A DNA stretch of 64,000 nucleotides from Sphaerulina vaccinii (GCA_022570795.1 JAKUDP010000003.1:558001-622000), one strand, 5' to 3'. Positions 1 to 12,206 are shown, numbered from the stretch's first letter. A program made the numbers and translations. Notes: a model not told the origin generated them from the sequence alone.

Positions 1-160
1 ATTCCAAGGAGACATGGGCAGCTTATCGGCCTAGCGGGCAGCTTTTGCTACCATTCAATGCCTTGCGGACCACAAACGCGTTCTCTACCATTCGCTATCG
101 TATGACATTGACACTCCACGGCTAGATACAGTTCACGAGAAGTAGACAAATTGCAGAAAC

Positions 161-1302
161 ATGGGCAAGAAGCGAGTTCTCGTCAGCTATGGTATGACTT
201 CACGCACGTTCGTTATGATCTAGCTGACAGTCCTGAAGGCGTGGACATTGATGCCGTCGCCGGCTGGCTTGGGTCTTATGGAGGCGAGGATAGTACTTCC
301 GACATTTCAAGAGGCTTGTGGGCAGGCACAGTTGGCACGCAAAGGCTCTTGAAACTGTTCAATAAGTATGACATCAAGGCTACTTGGTTCATTCCCGGCC
401 ACAGCTTGGAGACCTTTCCTGAAGACTGCGCAGCGATACGAGACGCAGGACACGAGATCGGTCTCCATGGCTACTCACACGAAAATCCCGTCGACATGTC
501 TTTCGAGCAACAAAGAGACGTTCTGGACCACACATACAAGCTGCTTACCGACTTCTGCGGCAAGCCACCTCGAGGAAGTGTCGCGCCCTGGTGGGAAACG
601 AGCAAGGAAGGCACAGAACTCATGCTGTCGTACGGAATCGAGTACGATCACTCTATGAGCCACGAAGATCATCAGATGTACTGGCTCCGCACAGGTGACC
701 AGTGGACAAAGATCGACTATACCAAGCAGGCAAAAGATTGGATGAAACCACTTGTGAGGGGCCAGGCCACAGGGCTTGTCGAGATACCCGGGTCCTGGTA
801 CATCGATGACTTGCCGCCAATGTAAGACAACCTGTTGAATTGTGTCGGCATTCTGCTAATGGGGCTCTAGGATGTTCATAAAGAAGTCCGCCAATAGTCA
901 CGGCTGGGTACGGAAGTCCTTTCAACGACGAAGCCACATGCTGACACTCACGCTCTAGGTGAATCCGAGAGATGTGGAGGCCATCTGGATGGACCACTTC
1001 GACTACTTCTACAGAGAGTATGACGAGTTTGTCTTTCCAATGACCATACATCCAGACGTTAGCGGCAGACCGCATGTCCTGCTTATGCACGAAAGGATTA
1101 TTGAGCATATCAACAAACATGAGGGCGTGGAATGGTAAGTAATAGCCTCCTTATGAGCTAAAGTAGCTAACATTCCCGCAGGGTCACTATGGCACAGATG
1201 TGTGACGATTTCAAGAGCAAGAACAAGCCGCCAGAGGGTGCTATGATGCCAGCTTCGAGAGAAGAGGTACTGAAGAAGTTGCAGGCGCAGGCGCAATCGT
1301 GA
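161..1302 (+). CDS. Polysaccharide deacetylase (NodB-type) family protein
   Basis: Predicted 315-aa cytosolic hydrolase of the NodB/PuuE-like carbohydrate esterase 4 fold; the family deacetylates N-acetylated sugars or hydrolyses related amides with a metal. Five exons: 161-191, 239-821, 871-907, 959-1134, 1182-1302; all introns are GT-AG with good branch points and the sum is whole codons. The start at 161 gives the usual family opening MGKKRVLVSYG, continuing into VDIDAVAGWLG after the 47-nt first intron. Visible motifs are the metal/catalytic region DIDAV, TWFIPGHS, the histidine motif EIGLHGYSHEN and RGSVAPWWE. No signal peptide is seen, so an intracellular role is more likely than wall chitin deacetylation. 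The substrate cannot be told from sequence. It is followed in the same direction by an old yellow enzyme. Confidence 0.9.
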
Positions 1303-1806
1303 CGAAGATGATCATATCTCCCTATCCTAATGTAGCTGTGCCAATGAGAGATCTGTTTATGTGCTTTCGCTAAGCGAAGAACTGTAAAGATGGTGTCAAG
1401 ACACGTCTGGCAGATACCAGAGTAGCATAACGATCGACACGACTTGATGCTAGAACGCGAGTCGCACATGCACTGGCACAGGATTGCGCACAAGTATAGG
1501 CGACAATCTTCAAGTGGGCTGTGGAGCTATGGCGCAAGAGTAGAGCTCTACCATGCAGGTACGAAGACATATATGATCCACATTGTCAGTGCATATTCTG
1601 CTGATCCTATACGCCAGGCCCCTACAGCACTAGCGCAGGCACAAATGGCCTCCCCACCCTTGCGCTTTCTGCTAGGAAGAGTGGCAGACCCGGCCTCACG
1701 CCGACAGAAGTGGCCATGCCGAACACTGCTACCATAACTACACTTGGCTGGCATCTCATTGACATGCTACAACATACACTCACCTTACAACAAGACCACT
1801 TTCGAC
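1303..1806. other. Intergenic, no gene seen
   Basis: Five hundred bases between the deacetylase stop and the old yellow enzyme start. Open frames here lack splice partners or protein-like composition. It presumably holds the 3' end of the first gene and the promoter of the second. Confidence 0.5.
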
Positions 1807-3144
1807 ATGCCTTCTGCTCTGACGCCACCACCATATGCTCCTCTGCGAGACACAAAGCTATTCAAGCCTGTCAAGATCGGACGACTCGATCTTGAACACC
1901 GCGTCGCACAGGCGCCATTGACGCGCATGAGATGTGTGAAAGAAAGTGATGGCACCTTCGTTCCAGGCGACCTTACTCTCGAGTACTACTCTCAACGTGC
2001 CAGTAAAGGCGGATTCCAGCTGACCGAAGCAACGGACATCTCACACTATGCCAGTGGCTACCCAGGAGTTCCCGGAATCTTCAGCGAATCCCAGATCAAG
2101 GCGTGGACCCGGATTACCGACGCTGTGCATGCTAAAGGAGGCTCAATCTTCTGTCAGCTATGGCACACTGGCAGAGCCTCACCTCCTAGCTTCCGCAATG
2201 GCCAACAACCATTCAGTGCGAGCGATATACCGATATTTGGAGGGGCTCTAGACGGCACTCAATACGGAGACAATCCTCCGAGACCTGCGACTGAAGAAGA
2301 TATCAAAGCTGTTACCGCTTCATTTGCGACAGCCGCGAAGAATGCTGTAGCAGCCGGCTTCGATGGTATGGACTCCCTGTATAGCCACCTTGCATTGAGG
2401 ACTTTCGCTAACTTATGCGTGCTTGTACAGGAGTTGAAATTCATGGTGCGAACGGCTACCTTCTCGACCAATTCCTGCATGACAATGTCAACAAGCGGAC
2501 TGATGCGTATGGTGGTTCGATCGAGAACCGAAGTCGCTTTCCACTTGAAGTGATTGCAGCGGTGTCTCGTGCAATTGGCTCAGACAGAGTCGGTATCAGA
2601 CTGTCGCCTTTCAACTACTTCCAGTAAGTCTTAACGCCAATATACCTTGGGCATATGTTTTGACCCTCGATGCAGAGACACCAAAGACAGCGACCCAGTT
2701 GCCCACTGGTCATACCTTTGCGAGCAGATTGCCGAACTACCAGAGGAGTTGCGACCAGCATATGTACACAGCGTTGAACCTCGCTTCGACGAAGTGCTCG
2801 ACGAACAAGCGAAACTGGACGCCTTATCAACATACAACTCAGGAGAAGCAGAGATCACTCGCAAGACATCTTACTCACTCGATACCTTTCGACAAATCCT
2901 CAGCAAAGGCAACGTGAAATTCATCACAGCAGGTCACTTCAATCGCGATAATGCACTGCCCAAGCTAGAGGCTGATGCTGCAGATTTGATCATCTTCGGA
3001 CGCTGGTTCATAGCCAATCCCGACCTTCCTCGTCGACTTGCCGATGGTCTGGAGCTGAACCAGTATGATCGAGACACATTCTACGGCGCAGACCCTCCGA
3101 GCAAAGGCTATGTTGACTACCCATTCTTCGGTACATCCTCATAG
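1807..3144 (+). CDS. Old yellow enzyme family NADPH:flavin oxidoreductase
   Basis: FMN-dependent ene-reductase, 406 aa, that would reduce activated C=C bonds using NADPH. Exons 1807-2365, 2431-2623, 2676-3144; introns are 65 and 52 nt. The TIM-barrel landmarks are in order: an N-terminal LFKPVKIG strand, QLWHTGR, the substrate-binding EIHGANGY (His and Asn of the OYE active site plus the Tyr), DQFLHDNVNKRTDAYGGS, and the C-terminal FMN phosphate region ADLIIFGRWFIANPDL. The ATG at 1807 was preferred over one 63 bases upstream because the family begins a few residues before LFKPVKIG. Length is normal. It lies between a deacetylase and a C2H2 regulator on the same strand. Substrate unknown; OYEs occur both in detoxification and in secondary metabolism. 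Confidence 0.93.
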
Positions 3145-3609
3145 GTACGAGTGCTTTTGCTGTGCTGTGACAGTCAAGTCAGATAGATGTAGAGGAGGAG
3201 AGCAGATATCAGCCTCGAGAGTTTGAATGAAAAGAGCTCACAAGCATTGATCTTACACTTCAGAACCATTAATGGCGCACCAACATATTCAGCCTGCCAC
3301 TCAGTCACAATTCAGGATGAGAGAGCTACTGTCTGATATCACACCCATGTCGGCCTCATACCAGCTAAGCCCTGTTCGTCTTAGATCACCCCACTTGCGA
3401 AGCTGTGATCCCTCCCCACTTTCAACCTCGTCTCTTCTGGTTCCCAACCACATGCTGCCCTATCTCCTCTCGAACAACATGCTGACTCGTAAGCATACGC
3501 GAGAAGCTATGCTCTCCTCGCTCGGGAGGTGTCTACGCATTGCGAACACCGCTCTCCAAGATACCACGCCATTGACCGCCTCCATCGCTGGTCCATTCGG
3601 TGTCACACG

Positions 3610-6600
3610 ATGTCTTCACACGAGGGCAATAGGTGGTACTGTCAACACGATGGTTGTGGACGTTCCTTCACTCGACATGAACATCTTCAAAGACACACGC
3701 TGAATCATGCTGATGGGGACTTCACTTGCGAGAGGTGCCGAGCTCATTTCAAACGACCAGACTTACTTGGTAAGAAATCTTCTTTATCGTAACGGGGTCC
3801 CTGGAGTAGGACGAATATATCAGTCCTCTGGGGCACGAACTATGACATTATACAGGCGCTTGGGTCGATCTGTATCACCGTACAAGGAGGTGGTGCCAAT
3901 AGGCTAGCCATCTCTCTGATTTCCTCACCATGTATCGATATCTGGTACAGTGGCGCGGGACAAGAGAGCTGTTCTAACAAAGTGCTGCATTGATTGTGCA
4001 TCAAATCCTGTTGTGGAGACTTGCTTACAGCTAAGCAGAAAGGCATATAGCTCGACACCGGCGCAAGGACGCCGAAGGTGGCCAGCTCATGACTCGGAAG
4101 AGACTCTGGAAAGACGCCAGCGGGAATATCGTTGTCAAACGGCCTGCTTTGGGTCAGCGACCGAGCAATCAGCAAGAGCAGACCACTGCGAGCTCCAGCT
4201 CAGCCGCAAGTCTCCCTCTATCTCCTCCTGGAAGCGCATCATCTATTGAACAGACGACTGCCGACATACTGAGTTCAGCTGGCGTGGCATATGAAGATTC
4301 GGTATCACAACAGCCATACGAATTTCCTTTGTCAACTCAGCTCAACGAAACATCAACGAACGATCTGTTCTGGGAGTCTGCTCTGCCTGCCACCTATGAC
4401 TCTGCCTTCAGCGCCGAGCTGTTCGACGACATCTTCTTGCCAGACACTGCAAGCTCCTTCAACATGCCCTACACGACTCAGAACAACTACAATTGGCTAT
4501 TCGATTTGTCTGCGAGCTGTTCGGCAGGACAGTCACAACGAACACAATCACATATGCCAATAGCGCCGATGGCTGGCACCAGTACATGTACAGAGCAACC
4601 CTTGCCAAGTCCAATTACGACAAGGAGCTCCAGTAGCACAGCCACTGACTACGACAATACTGAGACTCTACCTGCAGCGGGCAATCAAATATCAACGGCA
4701 CAGAGGTCTGAGCTGAGCATGGGTGGCAAGTCTGCTGGTTTTTCATCGCTCGCGGATCAACGAGCAGCTATACACAACGATAGTGCGCGACAGCAGTCTT
4801 CCATGGCTGTGAGTCCGACCATGCCTCAGCCAAGTGAGGGATTCATGACTTCTCTGGAGTGCCCACTATCGCTACTGGATCCTCAGGCCAGGCTTCCAAG
4901 GCTTGACGAGTTGAGCAGAGAGCGAGTGATGGAGCTGGTTGAACGCTCCTCGCCCACGTTACCTGACGGCAGTACTGTCGTATCAGATAATTCTTTGCTC
5001 TCATTATCTAGCTTACAAAGCTATCTGGATCTGTTCTTCACCAGGTTCAACACGAGCTATCCTCTCATCCATCTGGCGACTTTCGAGCCGAATGAGGTGG
5101 AGCCTATCCTGCTCCTCACGATACTATTGCTGGGCGCCACTTACGCCGATAAGAATGCGCATCAACTTGCCGTGTGCATCCACGACGTGCTTCGTCCACA
5201 GATCTTCGCAGATCCCGGTTTCAGCGCGAAGCCTGATCTATGGGTATTGCAATCCATCCTTCTGACGGAGTGTCTTGGCAAATCTCGAGCCGGACAGAAG
5301 CAGCACGACATGAGCCATCTGTTTCATGGCATGCTGATCAACCTCATTCGACGAAGCGATTGTCAGACTGCGCAGCCGGACACAAACGTGGCTAGTAATG
5401 AAGACCTTGACAAGTGCTGGAGAGAATGGGCAGACTTGGAGCAGAAGAAAAGACTTGCTCAGATATGCTTCGTGATGGTGAGTACTGCCGCCAGCCTGGA
5501 TCGACCTGTATAAGACAGGTGCTAACTCTCGGCCTCCCTGTTCTTCAGGATGTAGAGCATGCTGTACTATTCAGTCAATCGCTGTGCATGTCAGCCTTCG
5601 AGTTGCGAACTTCCTTACCCTGCTCACAAGCAGTCTGGGAGGCGAAATCGGCAGAAGGTTGGCGTGTTACTCAGCAACAGGTTAGCACCACTTCCACTTC
5701 CATGTCTCAAGGGCTTGAGGCTGTGGCTGAGATGGCTGACACTATCGCAGACAGTAACCCGCCCGCCTCCTCTGCTGTTAGGTGTACTGAAGACCTACTT
5801 GACACCAGTGGATGCAACTAAGCGAATATGCCTAGACACACTGTCACGAACGATCATCCTTCATGCACTGATGTCCATCTCGTGGGACATGACTAGACGT
5901 GATCAGACGTCCTTGGGGGCCATTGGAAGTGATAAAGCTGTCGGATCGTGGCAAGATCGCATAGCGAAGTCTTACGACGTCTGGAAACAGGACATGGACG
6001 CTGCTGTAAGGCCAGACTTCACACAAGCAGGAGACCATGACCGGATGAAGCAATATACAGGATATCAGAGCTTTGCTGTGGCCTACAACTCCTTATATCA
6101 TGCTGCGCATATCACTTTGCTAGCTGAGATAATAGATCTGCAGATCTATGCTGGCGCAAGACATATCCTAGGACGTCCTGTTACCAGAGTGGACTACACT
6201 CGATCGCAGAAAGTGGTCAAGAAATGGGCGAACGAAAGTGCAGAGGCTGCAGCAAAAGCAGCTTGGCATTCAGCCTGGATCCTCCGCGAAGCTTCCGAGT
6301 ACGAAGGAGGCATTGTCATGGACTCTTACCACCATCCGTGGGTACTGTTCCTCGCAGCGCTCACAATCTGGAGCTTCTACCATGCTCGGCCTTTTGTATG
6401 CGCAGCACAGGATGATGACGAGATGATATGGGACCCTAAGCTTCATATGCAACTGCTGCTCGACCATATGACAAACGCACAGCCTAGCGATCTCCTGACG
6501 TTGTCACCACCATCGGGCAGAAATTGCACTGCTGGTATGGCCGCGATCGTGGTCGGACAGCTAAGCAAGATTAGGTGGGGCGTCATACATGATGGCATGG

Positions 6601-6659
6601 TCATATTGAAAGGGCTAGTGCCGTGGCGGCTGATCAACGAAAGAGAGGGTGGTCTGTAG
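3610..6659 (+). CDS. C2H2 zinc-finger / fungal-specific transcription factor
   Basis: Putative nuclear regulator of 879 aa. Exons 3610-3769, 4039-5477, 5549-5680, 5751-6659, in phase. Exon 1 encodes a first C2H2 finger (CQHDGC...HLQRHTLNH) and starts a second (CERCRAHFKRPDLL); the 269-nt first intron splits the second finger, which resumes as ERHIARHRRKD. A long Ser/Thr/Gln-rich stretch follows, then an alpha-helical fungal-specific transcription factor region from about residue 300 (FFTRFNTSYPLIHLATF onward) to the C-terminus. An in-frame ATG at 3529 would add 27 residues; 3610 sits close to the first finger as in relatives and is preferred. The unusually long first intron could hide an unrecognised small exon. 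It lies between an old yellow enzyme and a 2OG oxygenase, so it may be a local regulator; that is inference. Confidence 0.85.
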
Positions 6660-6933
6660 CGATCATACGACGCTGTAGCACCGAAGAACTGTATTCGATA
6701 ATACACTAGCCGAGCTCGTACCCCTGTCACGTCTCCAGCACACTCTGCGACCAACAACCTTCAACTCGATGCACCTCGATGTGGTGGAAGCTTAGCCTTA
6801 TAACATTCTTTGCCTTGAGCACTGATGAAGTATTGCTATATGCACATATGCACGACTGATGACACCTGTGAGAGCTTCATGACTTCGCAGAAGAACCAGC
6901 TGTAGCAATAATCGTTCTGGTACCTAGATGGAA

Positions 6934-8052
6934 CTAGTATGTAGCCTTGAGACGCTTTACGAGATGCTCGCCACAGTTCACTGCTGCATACTTGCGTGGA
7001 TTCTCTTCACTGAAAGTGCCTGGAATGGCATCAATGATGCTGTCATGGTTGGGATGACAGAAGTAAGGAATCTGTTACATGTTAGTCATGGCTCTCGAGC
7101 AGAGGGAGTGAGTACGAACCGTATATCTTGCAGGATGTATACTGGATTGTGTCGGAGGCTCAACCACACGATGGACTGTGCTCTTGATAGTGTCGTTTGA
7201 CCAGCGAGCCAGTAGGTCTCCTGCGTTGACGACGACCGTGCCCTCGATAGGCGTGGCGTTGACGAACTTGCCAGTCGGTGAACGTACTTGTAAGCCTCCA
7301 GCCATGTCTTGAAACAGACAGGTGATAGATCCATAGTCGGTATGAGCACCAGCACGGACTTGCTCAACGTCTCTCTGCCTGAACACATCTGCCTTGACTT
7401 CCGGGTAATGCAGGAGACGCAAAGTGTTATCTCCAGCGTCGCAGTAGCTGTCGAACCAGTGCTCGTCGATATCCAGGCCAACCGCGATTGCGCGCATAAT
7501 ATTGATATGAAGATCTTTGCACTGATCGAAGAACTCCATCATTCGGTCTTTGAACTTCGCTCCTGCGGCATCCTTGGGCCATGGATTTGGCATGCCTGGC
7601 TCGCCTTCTTTGCCAATCTCGATGCTCTCCTTGAGGTCTGCGCCTTCCTTTGCACGGACTTGCTCGATCTCTTCGGGAGTCTCTGCATCGGTGACCTTCT
7701 CACGGCCTGGCTGACTGTAGCCTCGGTTTGCCTTTACGAAGTCAGCACCGTCTATGTACTCTCGCGGAGTGCGATCGTGATCTACCTCTGGAGTGCTCCA
7801 CGCAACTGCATCTTTCTCGGCTCGCGGACGAGCGAAGAAGTTGGCAGACTCTTCGAAGGTCCTCTCGAGCATATCATGTGGCACGCCATGGTTGCTAAGA
7901 TAGATGAAGCCAGCAGTCTGAAAGCCTGCTAGGATAGCCTGAGCTGTCGCCTTCTTGGTAGCGGCGTCGCCAGCTAAGAATGCAGAGAACTCAATCAGCG
8001 GTATCTCCAAGCTTGCCTCGGAAACGGCGGTAGACACTGCTTGTGGCCTCAT
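6934..8052 (-). CDS. 2-oxoglutarate/Fe(II)-dependent dioxygenase (isopenicillin N synthase-like)
   Basis: Non-heme iron oxygenase of 356 aa. Exons 7120-8052 and 6934-7071, joined across a 48-nt intron (7072-7119). Without the splice the frame stops soon after RYT, but the splice restores the conserved arginine strand RYTIPYFCHP and a normal C-terminus. It has the N-terminal DIOX_N-type region (IPLIEFSAFL, GFIYLSNHGVP) and a C-terminal jelly roll with the iron triad HTDYGS...STVHRVVEPP, followed by the 2-oxoglutarate-binding Arg in RYTIPYF. Such enzymes hydroxylate, desaturate or cyclise small molecules; the substrate is not predictable. It converges on the transcription factor gene, leaving about 275 bases between stops. 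Confidence 0.92.
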
Positions 8053-10355
8053 TGTTACGAATAGATTCTGGTGTGATGAAATCGGAAATGATGTTCTAAC
8101 GATGACCTACTGTGTGCTTTGTCAATAATATCGTGATCTGACGTTCACCCTTGGCTAGTCACTTGCCCAGCTGCCCGGTCCAGGACCTTTGCTGAGAATG
8201 GGGTCAGATCGTGCAGAGAACATCTTGTGGAGTAGAGATGCGATAGGACATGCATTCCGAGAAGAGCTTCTTATTGGTCGTCTGGGCCTATCAGCAGGCG
8301 AGCTCCCACGTAGGTGAAGTCCTGCAGTCCTTGTCCACTCTTGCCTCTCACGCTTTGGCTCTTGGCGTAGGCGTACCGATCCGGTGATAGTGCTGATGAT
8401 GTTTGATGTGTGAGCACGAGTACGATGGCATGTTCAGGTTGTTTGATTCATGAGGTATTTAGGTATAATCGAATGTCTCTCCGCCAACGGCTCCATCATC
8501 CACACCGCCTTCAGACCACGCCAACATAGATGGCATGGTCCCCACTTTCAGAGTCACGAGGCCCATCACGGTGCTGTCTCCACTTTTCGAGAAAGAATGC
8601 CACAATCATCATTCCACCGAGCATGCCGGCCGTGATTCCGATCACTATCCCGTCCTTTCGTGTGATCAGTGCCGTGTTCGTCGGCTTCGCGTTTGGCACT
8701 GTCAGACAACGTACCTGCTACGAGCTGGCCTGGCAACCACGATTGGCCTGACCCAAGGTCGGTGGAAAGGAAGCAGGACGTACTTGCAAGCACCGAGCCT
8801 CCTTCCACCTTACCTGCCCTACTTACTGTCTAATAATACTCACACTACCTTCCACCTTCCTTCATAGTTATCAGCTTCAATACAATACCGTGGAAGAGGA
8901 CGAGGTGCTTTCACCGGGCTGAGAAGGAGACAGGAGCTATGCAACAAATTAGCCCGACCTACATTCTTCTCCTGGCAAAAGAGAGACGCAGCCCGCATGA
9001 ATGCGAGCGTCCTGCTGTTCTGTCTCTCTCATTCAGCGAAAGAATATTGATTCCCCATGTGTTCTCTTGAGTTGACCAAAAAGATGGTTGTATGGCTAGC
9101 AACCTTCGTGACCGATAGTGGGAATGATACGCACGATCTAGAATGAAGACTAATTGCACCAATTTATTGTGTTTGGCTTAACAGGTATTGTCATTGATTG
9201 GACAAGCTGTGCCGGTTCTGTTTCCTAGCAGAATATAAGGGTTCATACTCTCACCGAACTGTCTTTGACGGGGAACATCAGCTTCCTCTGCAGTCTTACA
9301 GATCTCCACCACGTTCCCGGGTCGGTCAGCTCGAAGCTGGGTGTGTTTGTGGTAACTGCTCGCATCTTCACCATCTGGTCGAGTTACCATCGCGGTCCCA
9401 GATTGCGCCTGCGCATGCTCGTCCACCAAAAGGGTGGGCTGGTGCTCGGAAATCGTTCCTCGTCGGCGCGGCTCATCTCATTGCTCCGGCTGCTGTGCGG
9501 TGGGAGCATTCAAAACGAAGCCTTGGCGGAAGCTGTTCGAGCTGTACGCAACGCTGTATCTCCTTTTACGAAGGCTGAGCCAAAACACGAGCCCATTGTC
9601 GGGCCAGGTGTGAGGCAAAATCGCAGTGCAATGCTGTGTGGACAGCGGCCAGCAATTGCAACGAGTGTTGGGGTCTCGCATATGCTCCTGGTTGAGCAGG
9701 TGCAAAAAGGTGTTGCAAAAGACAGTCTCCACGACCCCGGCTCGATTCGAACTCGTGCACTTCAAAAGTGCAAAAAGAGATTTTCTGGACAGGCTTTATG
9801 TGTTCTGATAGCACCATTTAGATAACCACATAGCACAACCTTCTACATACCTGTTAGCATGTTTCTGAGGCAGGTAACATATGAAACAGACATCTGAGGC
9901 GTCACGTGAGAGGAGAGTCTTTACTCCTATTTAGCAAGGTGTGGTGGTCATTGAGCTACTACGTGTACTCGTAAAGGTGCCATAATTGCACGACCTTCTC
10001 ACCACACCCTGGTGAGTAAGCAGAGTCTTGAGTAGAACATATAGATCCAAAGTGCGTGCTCAACCCTACACCTGTGTATCTTTCCGCCCACGACAGGTAT
10101 GATGACACAGATTGTTGGAGGGTTGAGCTGAAGCATCATGCATCTCCAGCAACGACCTCGATTATCGATCATGGTGTTGCGTGGTTTGTGTAGTGTGGTC
10201 AGGGCTGCGCGGTGTATTGTTTGGACTTTTGGTCTTAGCGCGGGCATTGCCGCGGCTTGGAAAACCTTCTCCTTGCTGATGGACAGCAGACTTGTACTGG
10301 CAGCAACGACAAGAAGGTGCCACAGGGACCGCACAATTGCTGAAGAACAACAAGG
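8053..10355. other. Gene-poor stretch, only weak coding hints
   Basis: No confident gene. Weak minus-strand hints: 8511-8699 would encode one membrane segment (IVIGITAGMLGGMMIVAFFL) followed by basic and acidic residues, but it has no ATG and would need an unfound upstream exon. A 30-codon frame from the ATG at 9474-9476 (MSRADEERFPSTSPPFW) ends at a GTAACT donor-like site. The dispersed repeat at about 8795-8935 is listed separately. The long minus frame over 9999-10829 is rich in Cys, Arg and Leu in a pattern typical of chance open frames. Confidence 0.4.
8795..8935 (+). repeat. Copy of a dispersed degenerate repeat
   Basis: A segment with the landmarks GAGCCTCCTTCCACCTTACC and, about 100 bases on, GCTTTCACCGGGCTGAGAAG. 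The same landmarks recur in the same order and orientation, with substitutions, at about 30920-31055. The shared core TCACCGGGCTGAGAAGGAGA is identical in both. Nature unknown; no terminal inverted repeats or coding capacity seen. Confidence 0.55.
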
Positions 10356-10631
10356 ATGGCGATTGCCACTGACAGCAGAAGCAGATCTAGCAGCAAGTCC
10401 TTGACTACGCCTACGAACCCGCAGTCGCCGAGACAGCCGAGACAGACGATACGACGCCACGCCGCCGAGAGATTGCATCAGCGCCTTATTGTGCGCTTGG
10501 AGCGCCTTCACAGACACGATCGAGTGCTCTGCGCGGAAGAGCGGCTCATGGCAATGAAGCTCGCGGCCAGGGGCAAAAGGGCATGCGATGACTTTCAGAG
10601 ACGGACCCAGACATCGGCAGGGCGAGTGTAG
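10356..10631 (+). CDS. Hypothetical short basic protein
   Basis: An ATG-started frame of 91 aa with protein-like composition: a Ser/Pro/Gln-rich N-terminus followed by a long basic amphipathic helix (AERLHQRLIVRLERLHRHD, then EERLMAMKLAARGKRA). No family recognised and no signal peptide. It sits in a gene-poor region about 500 bases before another unrecognised gene on the same strand. The frame overlaps a long minus-strand frame that looks like chance. It could be a lineage-specific gene or spurious. Confidence 0.35.
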   Translation: MAIATDSRSRSSSKSLTTPTNPQSPRQPRQTIRRHAAERLHQRLIVRLERLHRHDRVLCAEERLMAMKLAARGKRACDDFQRRTQTSAGRV

Positions 10632-11157
10632 CTTCGAATGCAGCTTAGAGTGCTGGCCAGACACCAAGCGTGCCAGCAAAGCTGCGCCATCACAACAGTA
10701 GGCATGAAGAGGCAGGAAGCATTCGGCAGGGTATCGCAGGCAGTGGAAGGACAGGCCACAACCATACACACCTGGGCTTCTGCGCGGCCAGGGTCTGCTG
10801 AGCAGCCTGTGAGACTGATCGTGTAGCAAGCAAGTATGCTACATTAGCAGAGCAATCGTTTCGGCTCTGAGACGGTAAACGTGTCTCATGGTGGAGAATG
10901 CTCAAGTACCCTCAACGTGCCGCAAAGCAATGCGAGCAGTGAGCCGCCATGCGCTCGCACAGTAGACTATAGTAGTCACTGACCGTAGCTCTCGTCCAAT
11001 GCCAGTCTGTTGTGATCGTAGCATGTCCCATATCGTTTCGTATGCCAAGCATTTCGCTGCTCACGCTTCAAAGCTCACCATCATACAGCTTGTTTACTTG
11101 CTTGCCACCTGACTGCAACTGCTGAAGACAACGAGAACCACCGAGAACAAAGCGAAG
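10632..11157. other. Intergenic, no gene seen
   Basis: No frame with convincing protein-like composition or splice signals; presumably promoter of the gene beginning at 11158. Confidence 0.4.
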
Positions 11158-11637
11158 ATGTCTAACGCACTGCGAGTGTTGATAGCAAACGAGAGGCATT
11201 TCCGCGGCGGCAGCACCACCACCACGCCGGCGCAGCAAACCCCAGCAGAGTCGAGAAGAATCGCGAGGAGACGGAGACAGAGACACAGAGCTGAATCCGA
11301 AGGAACCATCGAAGCAATTGAGAACCGCTTTCACACGGTATTCCCTCGCGGCCTTCCCAGGCGCGATGTCAACGACCCAATTGACGGGATCGTGCGCTGG
11401 GTTCTGCGAACGGCTGCCACAAACCACGGCAATGCTCGAACAGCTCAGCTGCTGAGAGCCATGGTGGACGAGTTCGGAGCGATGCCGAACTACTGGCTGC
11501 TTAGCGCGTTGAGAGACTGGCTTACTTCGGGCTGTGTTGATATTGCCAGCCGCAGGATGCTGGAGGTGACCATGGAGTCATTCTGTGCACAGCACCCGAA
11601 GACAGTGACCTTTCTCCTTGTAGCGATTGACGACTGA
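11158..11637 (+). CDS. Hypothetical protein, 159 aa
   Basis: Intronless frame with a good start context (GAAGATGTC). The first about 60 residues are basic and low in complexity (STTTTPAQQTP, RRIARRRRQRHR). From about residue 60 the protein becomes an ordered helical domain (EAIENRFHTVFPRG, DGIVRWVLRTAATNHGNA, LLRAMVDEFGAMPNYWLLSA). No family recognised, no signal peptide or membrane segment. The basic N-terminus would suit nuclear localisation or nucleic acid contact, but that is speculation. Codon use looks like that of neighbouring genes. Confidence 0.6.
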   Translation: MSNALRVLIANERHFRGGSTTTTPAQQTPAESRRIARRRRQRHRAESEGTIEAIENRFHTVFPRGLPRRDVNDPIDGIVRWVLRTAATNHGNARTAQLLRAMVDEFGAMPNYWLLSALRDWLTSGCVDIASRRMLEVTMESFCAQHPKTVTFLLVAIDD

Positions 11638-11819
11638 ACAACCAGAGCTCCCGCCCTCCTCGATATCTCCTCCAACCTCCCTGCTGAGATGGGTACGTTC
11701 TCGACCCGAAAGACAAGTGACAAGACGGTGAGGCAAACCGCAACAACCTCTCCCTCCGGGGACCCTCACGAGCGTGCTCGCACATTGACGATGTGTGAGG
11801 GCTTAGTACCTGTCCAACA

Positions 11820-12206
11820 ATGCAGCGAAGCCAAGACGAGCACAATGTTCACTCAGAGTCATCTCAGCAGGAGTGGAGTCGACCATGGACCCAGGACTAC
11901 GATCGGGCCAAGGACAAAGCAGAGGCGTACCATCAGAAGCAGCGTCAGCCGGGAGACTTTGGTCTCAACCGACCGACGTGTTTCTGCAGGCACGGGGTGG
12001 ACCACGGGAGCCACTGGGACAGACGGAACAGTTCGAGCCAAAGACAAGGATATCGAGACATTCCAAGACCAGCGGCAGAAGCGTGAGGTCAGAAGTCAAC
12101 CTCAACGTGAAGCTAGCAGCCTAGGCGAAGCAGACCCAAGCAGAGACAGCAAGGCGTTTCGTGCAATCCGGAAGGAACACGCAGTCAAAGTCATGCGCAA
12201 CGATGA
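11820..12206 (+). CDS. Hypothetical hydrophilic protein, two exons
   Basis: Frame from ATG 11820 encodes a hydrophilic, Gln/Arg/Asp-rich protein (SQQEWSRPWTQDYDRAKDK, HQKQRQPGDFGLNRPT, HWDRRNSSSQRQGYRDIP). A plausible 42-nt intron (12083-12124, GTGAGG...CCTAG) joins 11820-12082 to 12125-12206 in phase, giving 114 aa with continued Arg/Gln-rich composition; unspliced it stops at 12086. Two other frames over the same bases are also open, so the choice rests on composition. No domain recognised. Confidence 0.4.

Noticed and set aside
3145..6660. Readthrough extensions after the TAG stops of the old yellow enzyme, transcription factor, 2OG oxygenase and Mei2-like genes
   Set aside because: Checked as controls for a reassigned UAG codon. 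The following codons are short and not protein-like, so a genome-wide code change is not supported; only SEC15 and RPL28 stand out.
9690..9790. tRNA-like pieces on the minus strand: TTCGAATC loop and a TGCAC-TTTTGAA-GTGCA anticodon-like hairpin
   Set aside because: Only four bases separate the hairpin from the T-loop, the T stem does not pair, and no D arm or acceptor stem is found. Treated as coincidence or a very decayed tRNA.
9999..10829. 276-codon minus-strand open frame
   Set aside because: Composition dominated by Cys, Arg, Leu and Ser with no ordered pattern; it is complementary to a better plus-strand frame at 10356-10631.
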